A stretch of DNA of 63,149 nt from an uncultured Clostridia bacterium. GTDB lineage: Bacteria; Bacillota; Clostridia; Christensenellales; UBA1242. Positions 41,709 through 55,700 of the stretch are shown piece by piece. The stretch lies in the NCBI GenBank assembly GCA_937895935.1, contig CALBKX010000005.1:1-63149 (forward strand), read 5' to 3'. The number at the start of each line of letters is the position of its first letter. Position 1 is the stretch's first letter. A model generated the notes under the pieces. The model searched no databases, was not told the DNA's origin, and was given only the letters and a program-made list of their open reading frames with translations. Both the position numbers and the translations under genes were made by a program.

Positions 41709-43517
41709 ATGAGTAGGACAATTACAGACTTAAATTCTCAAGTTGAAGAATTAGAAAAAAGAATTAAAGCGATTTCCACCTCTCAAACCACCTTAAGCCA
41801 AATTATAGCAATTAGAGATAGTTTGGACCAAGTTAAAGCTTGCTTAAGTGATTTAAATTCCACCATTGAAGAAAAAAATCAGCAAGACCAAGAAAATGAT
41901 ATCACCACCATAAAAAACAGAGTTTCTGCGATAGAAACAGATATAACTAGTTTGCAAACAGGTGTTGGTGCAAACGAAGATGATATTGATACAATTCAAA
42001 CAGAAATTTCATCAATTAATAGCAGTATAAGCGAACAAAACACAATCATTAGTAATCTTCAAACCACCCAAACAAACTTAACCACAACTCAAACAAGTTT
42101 GCAAACTTCCCTTACTAACCAAGCGAGCTTAATATCTGCAAATACAAATAATATTACTACAAATACAACAAACATTGCATATAATTCAAGCCAATTATCA
42201 CAACTCACATCAAGAGTTGTCGCCTGTGAACAGGAATTGGAAGATTTGTCAGGCGGTGTCGATTTAAGCGATATTTCCAATAAACTTGATATGCTATCTA
42301 ACCTTTCCACCAATGTTTTAACTTTTGAGCAGTTTGACTATCAATTAGCACCAGCAAACACTTTTAACACAAGATTTTACTATTTTACTGCTCCAAAAAA
42401 ATCCAAATTAATTACAGCTTACACCATAACTTATACCACCACAAATCCAACTGGAAATATGACAATTGAATTAACATTAAATGACAGTGTGGTTTATACA
42501 AAAACCATTTCCTTATCAAAATATCCTGACGGATATAAATTTGAATATTTATTTGTTAATAAATATATGACAAACACAATAAGGTTAAAATTTACTTATG
42601 AAGATTATGTTAAATTTGACAATATGATATTTAGTTTACAAGGCACTCAAGTTAATATTTCAAAATATGACCAAGAAATAACCGCTATTTCATATAATAA
42701 CTATATTTATATAACTAAACACTGCAAAGATAAAATTTATTATGGAAAATTTACATCAGACGACACAATAGATTTTGACAATTTACCAAACGAACAAATA
42801 AACTATGATGCAAACTTAAAATATTTATGGATGTGTTTTGTACCATATTGTACATATAACACTTCAAGTGACACAAACCACACAGCAGTTTATGATGGCA
42901 TAATAAAAGAAGCCCACGATGGATATAAATATTTCCAAACAGTTCCATATTCAGAAACAAAAGTCACTAGAAAAGATAAAAGTAATTTTACTTCAAGTGG
43001 TGAGCATTGTAGCGGAAGATATAGAACAAATATAACTGTATATGTTAAAAATGATATGATATGTTATGATAGATTTGACGACAATACTGCACCATACCTT
43101 ATGTCTTATTATAAATCGTATGGAAGTTGGATTTATGCCGCACCTGTAAATTCAAACTTTTTTACCCAAGAAGGTAACGCTATTGAAATGTTTTTATACT
43201 TAAAAACCGTAGCTAAATTGGATGATGGGTATTTCTATTATATAGACTCTGTAATGTCAAGTAAGCCCGTGAAGGTTGCAAAAGGTAATAGAGCAACCGC
43301 TTATTTACAATCCAATGGTCAAATTAATGTATATTTAAGCAGAAGCGATGGTAGCACAGACAAATATTCGGTTATTAAATCAGGAACAACTTATTATCCA
43401 TATTTTATGTGCAATATACCTGATTGTGATGTTGTTTTTGAAACATTAAATAATAAAATAATCAAACATACAAGTTCTGGCTGGGAAACTGCCACTTTAA
43501 ATTATGTTGATAATTAA
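41709..43517 (+). CDS. coiled-coil, tail-fibre-like protein
   Basis: 602 residues. The first 200 are a long coiled coil of polar heptads (SRTITDLNSQVEELEKRI, ITTIKNRVSAIETDITSL), ending in the Asn/Thr-rich series TNNITTNTTNI typical of phage fibre shafts. Residues about 215-602 are beta-rich with many Tyr/Thr/Asn, without a recognised domain. No signal peptide or membrane helix is visible. Start: AAAAGGACAAAA stands directly upstream of the ATG at 41709; an upstream ATG lacks this. It faces the giant gene tail to tail. No phage structural genes are nearby, so an adhesin or a tail-fibre remnant are both possible. Confidence 0.7.
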   Translation: MSRTITDLNSQVEELEKRIKAISTSQTTLSQIIAIRDSLDQVKACLSDLNSTIEEKNQQDQENDITTIKNRVSAIETDITSLQTGVGANEDDIDTIQTEISSINSSISEQNTIISNLQTTQTNLTTTQTSLQTSLTNQASLISANTNNITTNTTNIAYNSSQLSQLTSRVVACEQELEDLSGGVDLSDISNKLDMLSNLSTNVLTFEQFDYQLAPANTFNTRFYYFTAPKKSKLITAYTITYTTTNPTGNMTIELTLNDSVVYTKTISLSKYPDGYKFEYLFVNKYMTNTIRLKFTYEDYVKFDNMIFSLQGTQVNISKYDQEITAISYNNYIYITKHCKDKIYYGKFTSDDTIDFDNLPNEQINYDANLKYLWMCFVPYCTYNTSSDTNHTAVYDGIIKEAHDGYKYFQTVPYSETKVTRKDKSNFTSSGEHCSGRYRTNITVYVKNDMICYDRFDDNTAPYLMSYYKSYGSWIYAAPVNSNFFTQEGNAIEMFLYLKTVAKLDDGYFYYIDSVMSSKPVKVAKGNRATAYLQSNGQINVYLSRSDGSTDKYSVIKSGTTYYPYFMCNIPDCDVVFETLNNKIIKHTSSGWETATLNYVDN

Positions 43518-43526
43518 TAAAATAAA

Positions 43527-43572
43527 AAACAAGGCATTATTTGGAATGAAATCCAAATTTTGCCTTGTTTTT
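43527..43572. terminator. bidirectional terminator between convergent genes
   Basis: Arms AACAAGGCA / TGCCTTGTT enclose an inner hairpin TTTGGA / TCCAAA. T runs follow on both strands (TTTTTTAAT plus, TTTTTTATTTT minus). It serves the fibre-like gene and probably the giant gene, which ends 154 nt away. Confidence 0.75.
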
Positions 43573-43725
43573 TAATATTTTTTATAATTTTGCTTTAATT
43601 TTTTAACAATTAATTTATTATTAATTAATTATTTAAATAATTAAAATTTTTTAATAATAATTTTATATTTTTAATGTTAAAAATTAAAGTTTTAATGGTA
43701 AAACAAAATTATTTTAAAATTAAAC

Positions 43726-46700
43726 TTATTGTTTCTTTGTTGGTGGTCGTTTTTTTGCTGGTTTTATATTTTCGCTAGGCTTTTCAATATTTATCTTTTC
43801 AATTTCATCTTCATTTAACTCTTTTCCTTCTGGGACTTGAGTTAATGTATCAATGGATATTTTTTTAGATAATTTTTGTATTTTCTTTTTCTTTTTAACT
43901 ACGATAATCACAACTACAGCAATCAACGCAATTACAAACAAAGCACAACTTGAAACTATAAGAATTATAGGAAGTTTAGAAATTTTAAATATTAATTCTG
44001 CTTCATCAGTTATATAACCAAACACGCCATAAAGTTTTGTTTCCCAAGATAGTACTTCATAAGTTACATCAGGTTCCAAAGTCACGCCGGTTATTGTGTG
44101 ATCGTTTAATATAAATGTTCCATTAAATGGGAATTGTTTTGTTCCAATTGGAATCCAGAATCTTTCCTCCATATTTAAATCTGCCATCAACATAAAGTAT
44201 AAATGTGTACTATATTGATCCAATTCTCCACTATTTAAAACTTTTTGCATATATGCTAATTGTCTTTCATTTAAAATCAAATAAGGATTGTTTTCTGTCC
44301 CCTCGCCAATGAATTCTTCGACGATGTCAGTCCATAACAATTTTTCAAAAACAAATTGAACAATGTTGTTGGTGTTTTCATATAAAGTGAATGATATGTT
44401 TTGATTTAAAATAATTTCAAAATTAAGTTTATCAGCATCTTCAAACGCTTTTATCTCTACACCATTAATCAAAATATGCGATAATATATATCTCAAATTT
44501 TCAGTTGTTGATATAGACATTTTCATATTGTAATTGAATGTTAATGTTAAATCTTTTGCATTAACTTCATTCACAGTAATTACTCCAGCATCATCATAAT
44601 TTGTTTTATATTCAAATACATAATCTTTCGTTCCTGTTATAGGTTTTATTATCAATAAACTATTTTCGACATCATCGGAAGTTATAATATGATAATAGAA
44701 AGTTTTGTCATCACTTAAAGTAAATACATCTCCAACATCATTGATAGTAAGCGTAACAATTTTATATCCTTGAGCAATGTTATCCACATAAATTATTAGC
44801 ATTTCACCTAAATTTAAAGTGGTTTTGTTTGCTCTAAGAGTTGCAATTTCATTATTTTGTAATTCGACTATTGCATTTTTAACTTTAAATACTGCAGTGT
44901 ATGTGCAAGGCCCGATTGCAGTCGTTTTGCAATTTTGTGTTAAAGACGTATCAATAATTCCATTTACTTTCCAATGGTCAAATTCATAACCATAACCCGG
45001 AATTGCTTTTAAATCAATCAATTCACCTACAATAGCGCGTGCCACTGTAGCCTCATTTACTAATGCTCTGTTTTTATCTTTTATAGGTTCTTCAATTTCC
45101 ACTTTAATTTCAAACGAGTAATATAACACAACTGTTATTTCATGATCTGGCATAGTAAATTTACTTTCACCTTTTGTGATTGCATCAGAACTATCTTTAA
45201 TTTTCCAACCATAAAATTGGAAACCATTAAATTCTGGTGCGTTTATATAAACAGGTGTATCAACCGCAAAAAGTACATATTTGCACTCATTATTCTCATA
45301 AACTGGATATGTGCCAGCAGTACTTATAAATATATTATATATATTCCCAGAATATACACAAGTATCTGGAGCGAACTCAACATTTACTTTATATTTATCA
45401 TAATTCCAAGCACCATACAAGTTGACCTCAATTGCACCCAAAGTTGAGGTATTGGATAAATCATAAATAAATCCATAAACTTTTTCGCCGTCAATCAGTC
45501 TAAATATTTTTCCGTCAGAGTCAAAGTAGTAATCATATAAACCAATTCCTGTAATGCTATTATTCCAACATCTAAATGAATAAGGCCCATTAATTACGCT
45601 TTTTGGATTAATAATGGTTTCAGGAAGAGTAACTATTTCTCCATTTTGTGACTTAAAGTCAGTAGAACCATATTCTACATAATATTCATAAACATTGCTA
45701 TCTGGGAAAGACTCACCAATATAGTTAAAATTAAATTTGACTTTAAAACGAGAGATGGCTAGTTCCATATTGCAAGTTACATCTTTGTAAATATTTTCCA
45801 TTTTTGCAATATTGTTTTCAAACACAAAGATAGGATTAGTAGTGCTATTTCCGCTATATGAGTAAGTTATGTTTTTAAGCATATAGCCATCGTTATATTT
45901 AAACTCTAATTCAACTGCTCCACCATACTCAACAACAAAACTATCATTACTAGTTGAAACTAAAAATTTGCTATTAAATTCACGTACATTTATTTTTGAA
46001 ATTGCTTCACTTATGTTTTGATTTATTTTTATTTTATAGGTTTTCACTTTAAGTTCAACTACGCAAGAAAATAGTTCTCCTGTTTCATCTTGAGTATTTG
46101 GAGTTAATTTATCAACTAAAACTTTATTTCCAGTAAGTAACGCAGACGAAACAGATTTTATTTCAAACCACTCAGGTAAATTTATACTAAATGTTAAACT
46201 GTCGTTTACAATCAAGTTTTGAATTTTGTATGTGATTTCCTGTCCGTTGGAGTAACTTTCTGTTGCATTTAATGATCCATCATAAGTTATTAAACTTTGT
46301 AAGTTAGATACAAATAGCTCTTCTCGTTTTGTGTTGGTTATTATAATTATTCTAGCATTGATCTCTTCACCTTTGAATTTTGCAATATAGGTCGCAGAAG
46401 TATCAACATTTTTTAATTTTAATTGTAATTCTTTAGAAGCAGGTGTTTCTGCAAGTTCTCCAGTTTCGAGTTTTTTAAACCAACCTTCAAACTTTGTAAA
46501 ATCATTATTGACTAAAGCAGTTGCACCTTTAGAATCACGTCCAAAATAAACGTTTTCTGTGAAAGATGTTGCTCCATTTCCCGTTGAATCTAAAACAGTT
46601 CCGCCATTCATTGATTCAAATTTAAGCGACAATAATTCTCTCTCTAAAACTAGGCAAATTGTTATATCTTTTTCAACAGAAACAGTTATGTCTTCTCCAA

Positions 46701-49700
46701 ATGAAATAATTTGTCCTAGCGTTTCATTTTGCTCTAAACAACTCCATTTTTGGATTTTAAAGCCTTTTGTCAAATCGCTTATTGTTATGTTAATTTGTGA
46801 TTTATATTCAAATTCTAAAGATGTGTCAAAAGTAGATTTGCTTCCATTTAAAACCAAATTTGCACTTGCATTTAAGTTTTCAAAAGTGACACTATTTGTT
46901 GTTTCATCAAATTCAGCAAGTTTGATACATACATTGTAATTTAACTTTTCTGTTTTGACTAAAATTGTTCCATTTGAAGTAAAGTTTTCAAATTTGATTA
47001 TATTTTCATTTACAGAAATTGTACCACTATTGGTTGAACCATTTGGTGTAAATGTAGCATCAACATATTTGTAGCCATAATCTAATGTATATTCAAATGA
47101 AATAACTTCTTCAACATAAACTTTTTTAGTGAAGTTTGCAGTATAAAGTATGTTATCAAGTTTAATTTCAATGTTTTCAAATTCAAAAGAAATTTCCACT
47201 TGTTTTGGTACAAATTCAAATTGTATTTCAAAATTATCAACAAATCCTGAAACTGTGTACTTTCCATTTTCAAGCGTCACTGAAATTTTATCATTATTAC
47301 TTCCAACAATTGTGTATTTATCAAGTTGATAGCCTTCATTTTCAACAATTTCAAATGTAAAGGTTTGTCCTGTTAAAGCTGTAAATTCTAATTCCCTACT
47401 TAAAGAAGTTGACAAATTGTCCTTTGTTACATTACCACGAGAAGTATTATTTGTCACCAATTTAATAGTGTTGTTGTTTGGAGAGATTGTAACTTTAAGT
47501 GTAACATCGCTCGTAAACCCATCAATTGTGTGAGTGTAAGAGTTTTGACTTATATCAGCCCCGCCAACTTTTGTAATAGAGTAACCTAAGTTTGCAGTTA
47601 TAATCACATCTACTTTCATTGATGTTGAAACGCTATAAAATTCACCTTGTTCATCAGTTTGTTTTTGTATTTCTTTCACATATTCATTATTAATGTAAGA
47701 TTTCACAAAAATTATAGCATTTTCATTGATATTTAACCTTAATTTATATGTATTATCAACATATATAGCAGTAAGTTCAACATTTTCAGTAAAGTTGAAT
47801 GGATTAGTCAAATTTATTTCAGTAGAATTTAAAGCATAGCATTTTAATGTGTAATAGGTTTTAGTTGCTTGTGGAACGTTAGTTAATATTTCATCATACG
47901 CAACCTTTTTTTGAACTTTTGAATTATCAGAAGAATCAACTACTTTCCAACCTGCATTTTGTTGATATTCAGTTAAACTAAAACTTCCATTTTCACCTGC
48001 ATTTAATGTTAAAGTATATTCATTTGCTTCAAAAACTGCTGTAAATGTTTCGTCTTTTTCAAGAGTGAGAGTTTTTAATTGTTCAAGAGTTTTTGTAATT
48101 TCACCATTTTTGTAACCTGTCAAACTATATCCTATTTTTGCAACATTTAATAGTTCTACAACGTTTGAAGAAAACTCTTGTAAGGTTTGACCATAATAAA
48201 TTTTTGCTACTGCTGATTTGTTTCCATTTGAATATTCAAAACCATTTGAAGACAAATTAGTAAATGCCACATCTGACTCAAAAGTCACAGTGTATTTATT
48301 TAAGTCATAATACAAAGAAATTGTCTTATTTTTATTTACTATTTCATTTGAGAGTGTTAACAAAGAACCTTCATTGTTAACCTTGTAACCTATATATGTA
48401 TAATGGTCTTTGTCAACAGAATAATCTGACAATGTAATTTGTTCAGCATAGTTTTTAAGTATTATTGTTGTGAAGTTTGCATCTTTTTTATATCCTGGAA
48501 TTTTATAATCATAGATATATCTTTCCACTGTAACTTCAAACTGATTTATTTTCCACACTGCATACACATTGACTGTAGCACTAAAAGTTGTAAATATTTC
48601 ATTTAATGGTTTTGTAAAATCAATAGCAGTTGTGTCATCAGCATTTAAAGACCAGCCAACAAACGTGTATCCATTTTCGCTGTGACTTGCAGTTGGAATA
48701 TCGTTTGCTACTGAGTAATAGTTGTAACTGTCAGTAATTTTGCCAGCAACAATATTTCCTGCGACTATTTTTTCTTTATTATAGTTATAAACAATGGTTA
48801 TATTTTTAGGCAAAATATTTCCGCTTGCTTTAACAGTATAATTTCCGTTGTCTGCTCCAGCTAAAACAACTTCAATTTTTATATCGTTACCTGCTGTAGC
48901 TGTAGTATAATTTGCACTTGTAATTTTTACCACGTCACCAGAAAGTACGCCATTTAAACTTAAGCGTTCGCCATCACCAACCAATACATCTGTTGTGCCA
49001 TCTTGTTCTTTTGAGATGGTTTTTTCTTTCCCTTCATTTGATAGAAGAATTAAAGCAATCTCTTTTTGAAGAATGGTGATTTTTTCAGTTTTTTCGCCTG
49101 TTATGTTAACATTTCCACTATTTAATGCTTCATAAGTTACATCATATTCCCCACAAATTAAGAATTTAGCAGTGCTTACTTTAGAAGAAGTAGTTTTAAT
49201 TTTAACACCAATGTACTTGCTTAAATTTGGCAATGTTTCACTAGAAATATCTGTAATGTTTATAAAATCAGTTAAGTCAGCAACAAAAGTACCGTCTATT
49301 TCCTCCGCCTTAATTTCACCATATGTAAATGAAGTTTTTGTAAAACCAACGCTTATTTCACGTTTTAAAATTTTACCTTGAGCACCTATATTATCAGCCA
49401 AAACAACAGTGTAATTATTTAAATCACTAACACTTATTAAAATGTCTTGTATGCCTACGTTGTAATCACCATATAAAAGAGTGACTGTTGGAAGTGAAGT
49501 ATCAAAAGAATCTGAGAGATCGTTTGCATCAGGCTCAGCTCTTAAAGTAAATGATTTATCAAAATTGGTTGTTCCGTCAAAATACTTGTTGTAATCATTG
49601 CTATCAGATAAAGTTAAATTAATTGTGCGTTTTAATATGCTTAATGTAAGTGTTGTTGATATTGTAATATTTTTATAAGCACTTGTTACTGCGTCTTCCC

Positions 49701-52700
49701 TTAGGGTATATCCATCTGCCACATCGCCAGAGTTAAAAGTGACAGTTCCTCCTAAAGCAATATACTCAATTTCTTCTACTAATAAAGTTTTATCTCCAAC
49801 TTTGCAAGTAAAGTTAAATTCACTTAAATCAAACACTCCAATGTTGTTTCTGCCATAGTATCTTTTTAACTCGCCTTTTTTGTAATTTGTAAGAGTAATT
49901 TCCAATGTTTTATTTTCATTTGCTGTGATTTTTAGTTTATTTTTCAAAGCATCATCAGTTGCAGTAATTTTAAAGTTTCCATTGTCACAATATTTAACCT
50001 TTATGTTATGGAAGCCAAGATTATTGTTAGCATCAGCATTTTCAAATGTAACAATAATGTGAATATTTTTCTCGCCTGCAAATTGAATATCATAACCAAA
50101 AGTTAAGGCTTTTGTAGCAATTTCACTTTCATCAACTTCAAAAACTCCAACAGCATTGTCTTGATTAATTTCAAAAACAAATTGTGTAATTTCAAAAGAA
50201 ATTGAAGATGTTTTAGCAAGTTTATAATTGTTTTCATTGTAACTTACAGTTGCCAAATACGAGCCAACATTTTTTGGCGCAGTTTCAGAATTGTATTGTT
50301 GTTCACTTACAACACCATTTACTAAAGTTGACTTATCCGTGCCAGTGTATTGAATTAAAATTGATTTTTTAATTTCTTCAATTTCTGCTTCTGTTAAAAC
50401 GTTGTTTGAGTCAATTCCCTCTATTTTAAATGAAACTGGTTTTTCTTTAGTGTCGTAAGTTAAATAACTGTTATTGGTCAATGTAACTTTAAACTGTCTT
50501 GGGATAATTGTTATTGTTCCAGTGCATACAAATTGATAATTTTCTGTAACAAACTTACCCGCATTGTTTTTCACTACAAAATTAACAGTTGAAATATTTG
50601 CTACATCTATATTAGTTCCAACACTTGCGTATTTGAAAGTTATGGTTTTAGATTCTTGTTCAATTACATCACCATTTGCCAACGTTAAACTATCATTAAA
50701 TGCGTAAGTGTATTCATAAAGATTGCTATAAACAAATTCAGTACTTAAAGGAATTTGAACTTCAATCACTTTAGCTTTAATTTCACCGCCAGAAATTGGA
50801 ACATTCAATTCATAGTTACCATTCTCTGTGCCGTATAGTGTAAACGATATTTGATATATTCCTTTTGTTACACCACCATAGGTTGCCTTGGCATACACAT
50901 CATCGCCTGAAACAAAGTCAGCGCTTGTTAACTCAGTGTCCACGCTCGCATTGAAAACTTTGTTTGTTCCATCATATTCCTTATCTCTTTCAAAAATAAT
51001 TGATGTGACTTTTTTTGCAAGAACTTTTACTGTAACTTTTGCCTTTATATTGTTTGTTTTATCAATGTAAGCAAAAATCTCATATCCAGTGTTAGATACA
51101 AAAGTTATTTTATCGCTTGAATTTACTTTTTCTTTTTCTAGTTCGTCTTCTCCGTCAAAAACCTTAATTTTGTCAAATAAATCAACATCTTTTCCTTCAT
51201 AAGTTGGGTTTTCAACTCTAATTGAGGTCATATCAACTATGATTGTTAAATCACCAGTTATTGTAAATGTATAGTTTTTTGACAATGTGTCAGGTATTGT
51301 CACTTCTAAACCGCTTTCGCCATATGTGTACTTTTCATTTGCTTCAATTGAAGTGCCGGTTACTGTAACACTTATATTTAAAGCATTTAAATCGTCTGCA
51401 AATACATCAAAAATTTGACTATTTGAAATGAAATATTTTTTGTTGTTTTTAATGTATTCTTGATAAGAAATGCTTGCGTTTTTAAAATTAATTGAGGCCA
51501 CTTTTTGAGCAATATTTATTACATTTTTTGAACTTTCAATTGTAAATGTAAAATTATTGCTACTAAGGCTTGCATTTTTAATTTCAAAAGTATATTTGCC
51601 TGCATTTTTAATTTCAGTTGAAAGGAGTCCGTCACATTTGATGGTGAATATACTTAAGAAGTTATTTTTTAAAACATCTTTAACTTCCGCATCAAATGTG
51701 CTTTCTGAAACACTTAAATCACCAATGACGTTTTGCAAAATGTCACTTGCAATATATTCATAACCGCCGTCATTAAATGTTAATGTGATTTCTTTTTTTG
51801 TTACTTCCACAAAAGCAGAATCGTCAATTATTAACTCATAATTGCTTGAAACATCTTGGTTTGAAGAATCTAAGACAATCAAATTGTTTTGCTCTATATT
51901 TGTTTTTACATTATACGAGCCAACATTTTTTACTTTAATTGTAACACTTCCAGAAAGAGTATGCCCAGATAGGAGTGTGTTACAAGTAAATTCACTTGCC
52001 AAAATTTCAGTGGTGGTTTCTCCTGCATATATTACAGATTTGCCACTACTTAAGGTCAAATTAACTTGTTTTGCTTGAATTGTTCCATTAATAAATTTTT
52101 CAATATAGTTGCCACGAGACGCACCAGTTAAATCAATGCTTGTAATTTTTGCGCCTTTGTTGGCATTTTCATATTTTACCGTTATTGTAACATCATCGTT
52201 AGGACATATATCACTAGATAAAACAATTAATTTATTCTCGCCGTCATAAACCTTATTGCCTGTAAAACTCTCACCGTTATATGTGTAAGTTGAGATTTCC
52301 TTTTTCTTTATTTCAAAAGTCACCCATCTTAATTCGTCTGCACTTAAGCCGTAAATTTTTGCGTCTAAATTAATACGTGCATAATAAGTTCTTGCATCTT
52401 TGACTTCAGTAAGAGGGGTAGCGTGTTCGTCTTCGATATCATAAATGTTTGTGGCACTTGTATCTTTAGTTTCGTAAGTTCCGTTTGCTTTGCCTATTCT
52501 TACTTCAAACTTAATGTCATTTATTTGATCCTCGCCATTGTAAGTGTAAGTGCCTTTTGGAACAATATAAATTTCACCTTCACCCAATGTGTCTTCAATT
52601 GTTAACTTCAACTCATAACTTAAAACATAATTGCTTGTAACGTCATCTGTACCGCTGAAAATTTTAATATCCTCGCCTAAAGTTATTGTGTTGTTTTGAC

Positions 52701-55700
52701 TTGCGTTTGAATATGTATAAACACCAACATTTTTTCCATTCGTTTCAATTGTTCCGCTTAAAGAGTGACCTGAAATCAAATCATATGTGCTTGAAGTGGA
52801 TGATTGAACATCACTGTTTTTTAAGTAGTAAGTAAAGCTTGTTTCTGTTGCCAAATTGTTTACATAAATGCTTTCGTCCACTTTTATAACAATTTGGCGT
52901 TTGGTTATGATTAGTTTTTGTGAAACAGTTACACCAGATTGCAACTCATAATTGTTTGCATAAGAATCATTCACTTTAGGTGAAATTTGGTAATCGCCAG
53001 CATTAATTGCTTCTAGTAAGCCATTGCCATAAGTTGCACTTAAAATTAACCCTTCATCGCCCGATTTAATTTTTCCTTTATCTCCTGAAATTGTAGCCAC
53101 AAGTTTTACTTGTTTGCCAAGTCCGTCATAAACATATTCATTATCAGAGCACGATAAAATAGTTACTACTGCTTTTGCTATTGTTATTTGCTCAGCAAAT
53201 GTAATATTGTAGCGATCTATGCTGCTATTATTTCCACTTACTGTCAAACTATCTAATTTTGGTGAGAATTGATTGTTTTTTTCAAAAGTATAAGTTCCAG
53301 CATTTATAATTCCATCAAAACTAATAGTGCCAACAAAACTTTCACCTACAAGCCCGCCTGTAACACCAAATTCTATTACATTAATTTTTAATGCTTCACC
53401 ATTATAGTAATAAGTATTTTGTAAATTTGCTGTAAACGTAACATCTCTTTTGTCTATGGTTCCTATAATTATGTCGCCTGACAACTTGTATGAGTTAAAC
53501 ACTTTTTCAGCAACATAGTCGTCAGAAACTTTGCTAAGTGCAAAATTGATGTATGCTTCGCCAAATATACCTGAATACTCTGCACTAATTTTTAAATATC
53601 TTTCATCACCACTACATATATCACTAGATGTAAAGTTTTTGTTTTTTTCATCAGTGTAAGTAATTGCTGTTGTTCCGTCATATTGTTTATTTCTGTTTAA
53701 ACCTTGTATGCTTGATTTTTCGATTGTTTTTGGAACAATCTCAAAAATTCCAGTTGTTATTGTATTAAAGTTTAAGCTATAGATTTCTGCTTGATATTTA
53801 CTAGCATATTTAAAATCCATTTCCTTTTGGGTATCAGAAACTTTGTTTCCGCTTGCATCTATAAAGTAAAGTTTTATAAAGCCTTGTATTTCCGGTTGCG
53901 TGGTTAAATATTCTTTTATTTGCTCATCTGTGCTATAAGAATTATCTAAAGCAGATTTATATTCCAATTGAATTTGTTCATTTGTAGTTCCTTTATTTAA
54001 AGTCACTTTAACATTAAATTTTTGTGAAGAGCCGTTGTATGTAAACGATTTTTCTACTATTTCTGCTTCGCCAGTAGCCAAAGTAATTGTGAGTGTACCG
54101 CTTAGCGTTATGGCATAATTGCTAGTGACATTACTGCCGCTTTTATCCAAAATTTGCAGTTTATTTGCATTGTTATCTCCTGAAATAATAGTGCTACCAT
54201 TTAAAACATCAACTAAGATTGAATTATTAACATCATATTTGCCATGAAGATTAAATTTGGTTTGCAGTGAGTTAACAATGTTATGCCCAGAAATTATGCC
54301 AACAGCATCTGTATTTTCTAATTTATATGTAAACTTTTGTCCATCATAAGGTTGGGATTCGTTTATGTTAATCTCAATCTGCTTTTTTGTTATTTCGAAT
54401 GGAAGTGTGCTTGTTTCAAGGCTATAGCATTCACTATTTGCCAAATCGCTATTTAGTCCAACAGTTGCAACATACGTGCTAGCGTTTTGTGCATCAGTGG
54501 AAACTTCCACATATTCATTTTCATCCAAACTATTTAATGGAATTACAATGGCTTCACCATTTGTTTCTATAGTAACTTTATATTCAAGTATTACTGTTGT
54601 CCCAGTGTAAACATATGAATTTTTTACTAGTTCCACTGTTATTTTTGCTTTGTTTAAAGTAATGCTACCACTTAAATCTGTCACATTGTAATTTTCATTG
54701 ATGTTTTTGCCGTCTTGCATTGTTAAAGAATTTAATGAATATTCACTTAAAGAAAGAGTAAATAATTTGTTTTCACCAATTGCCAAGGCTTTAGAAATTT
54801 TCAATTCGCCAGACATTGTTTCGTCTGTAAATACTTTTTCACTTGCAATTAAAGAAATTTGGGTTGCATTAACAAAATATTCGTTGTTTTTATCATAAAC
54901 TTTAGTGTCTGCAATTTTCAATGTCACATCAAGTTTTTGTACTTTCCCTTTTAATGTTGCGCTTTTTATTTCAATGTTTTTATATGAAGAATCTTTAGTG
55001 TAAGTTATTTCCTTGTTTTCGCCAACATTTTTATCATTGAACGCAAAAGTGTAGTTTGATAATATTTCATCTTTAAACAAATCGCCTGAATAACTTAAAA
55101 CTTCGCCATTTTTGTCAAAATAATTACCAATTGTTATATTATTTTTATCAAAATTCACATTGATTGTTGCATCATAAGTTTTAGAATATTCGCCGTTATT
55201 TTGTAAGGTTACATATAAAGGAGTTACTTTAAAGGTTACTTCTTTTTCATAATCTTCATAATTTGTTAATTTGATTACAACTATTACCTGTTGCTCTCCT
55301 ACATCCTTAAGTCCTGCAAATGAGGTTCCGTCTGAGTTTTTTATTTCAACTTTTTTACCTGTGGCGTCAATTGTTGGAGTAAATGTAATATCATTTGTTT
55401 TAATTGTTTGCGTTTCTCCATTATATACATACTCAGTTTTGATTGTTACTTCCGTTTCTTTTAATATTGTTTTTGTTATAGTGATTGAGCCTGATAATGT
55501 AAATTCAAAATTATTTTCAGATACACCATTTTTAAAGGTGACTGTTAATGTTAAGCCTCCATTTCCGTATGAGTACGTTCCATAATCTTTGCCTTTTGTT
55601 GTTACATAAATTTCATCAAAAGCAAAATTAGCAGAGTCTAATTTAAAATTGGTTGAAACTTTAAAACCTTCAGCATATGAAATGTTATATTGTTTTTCAT

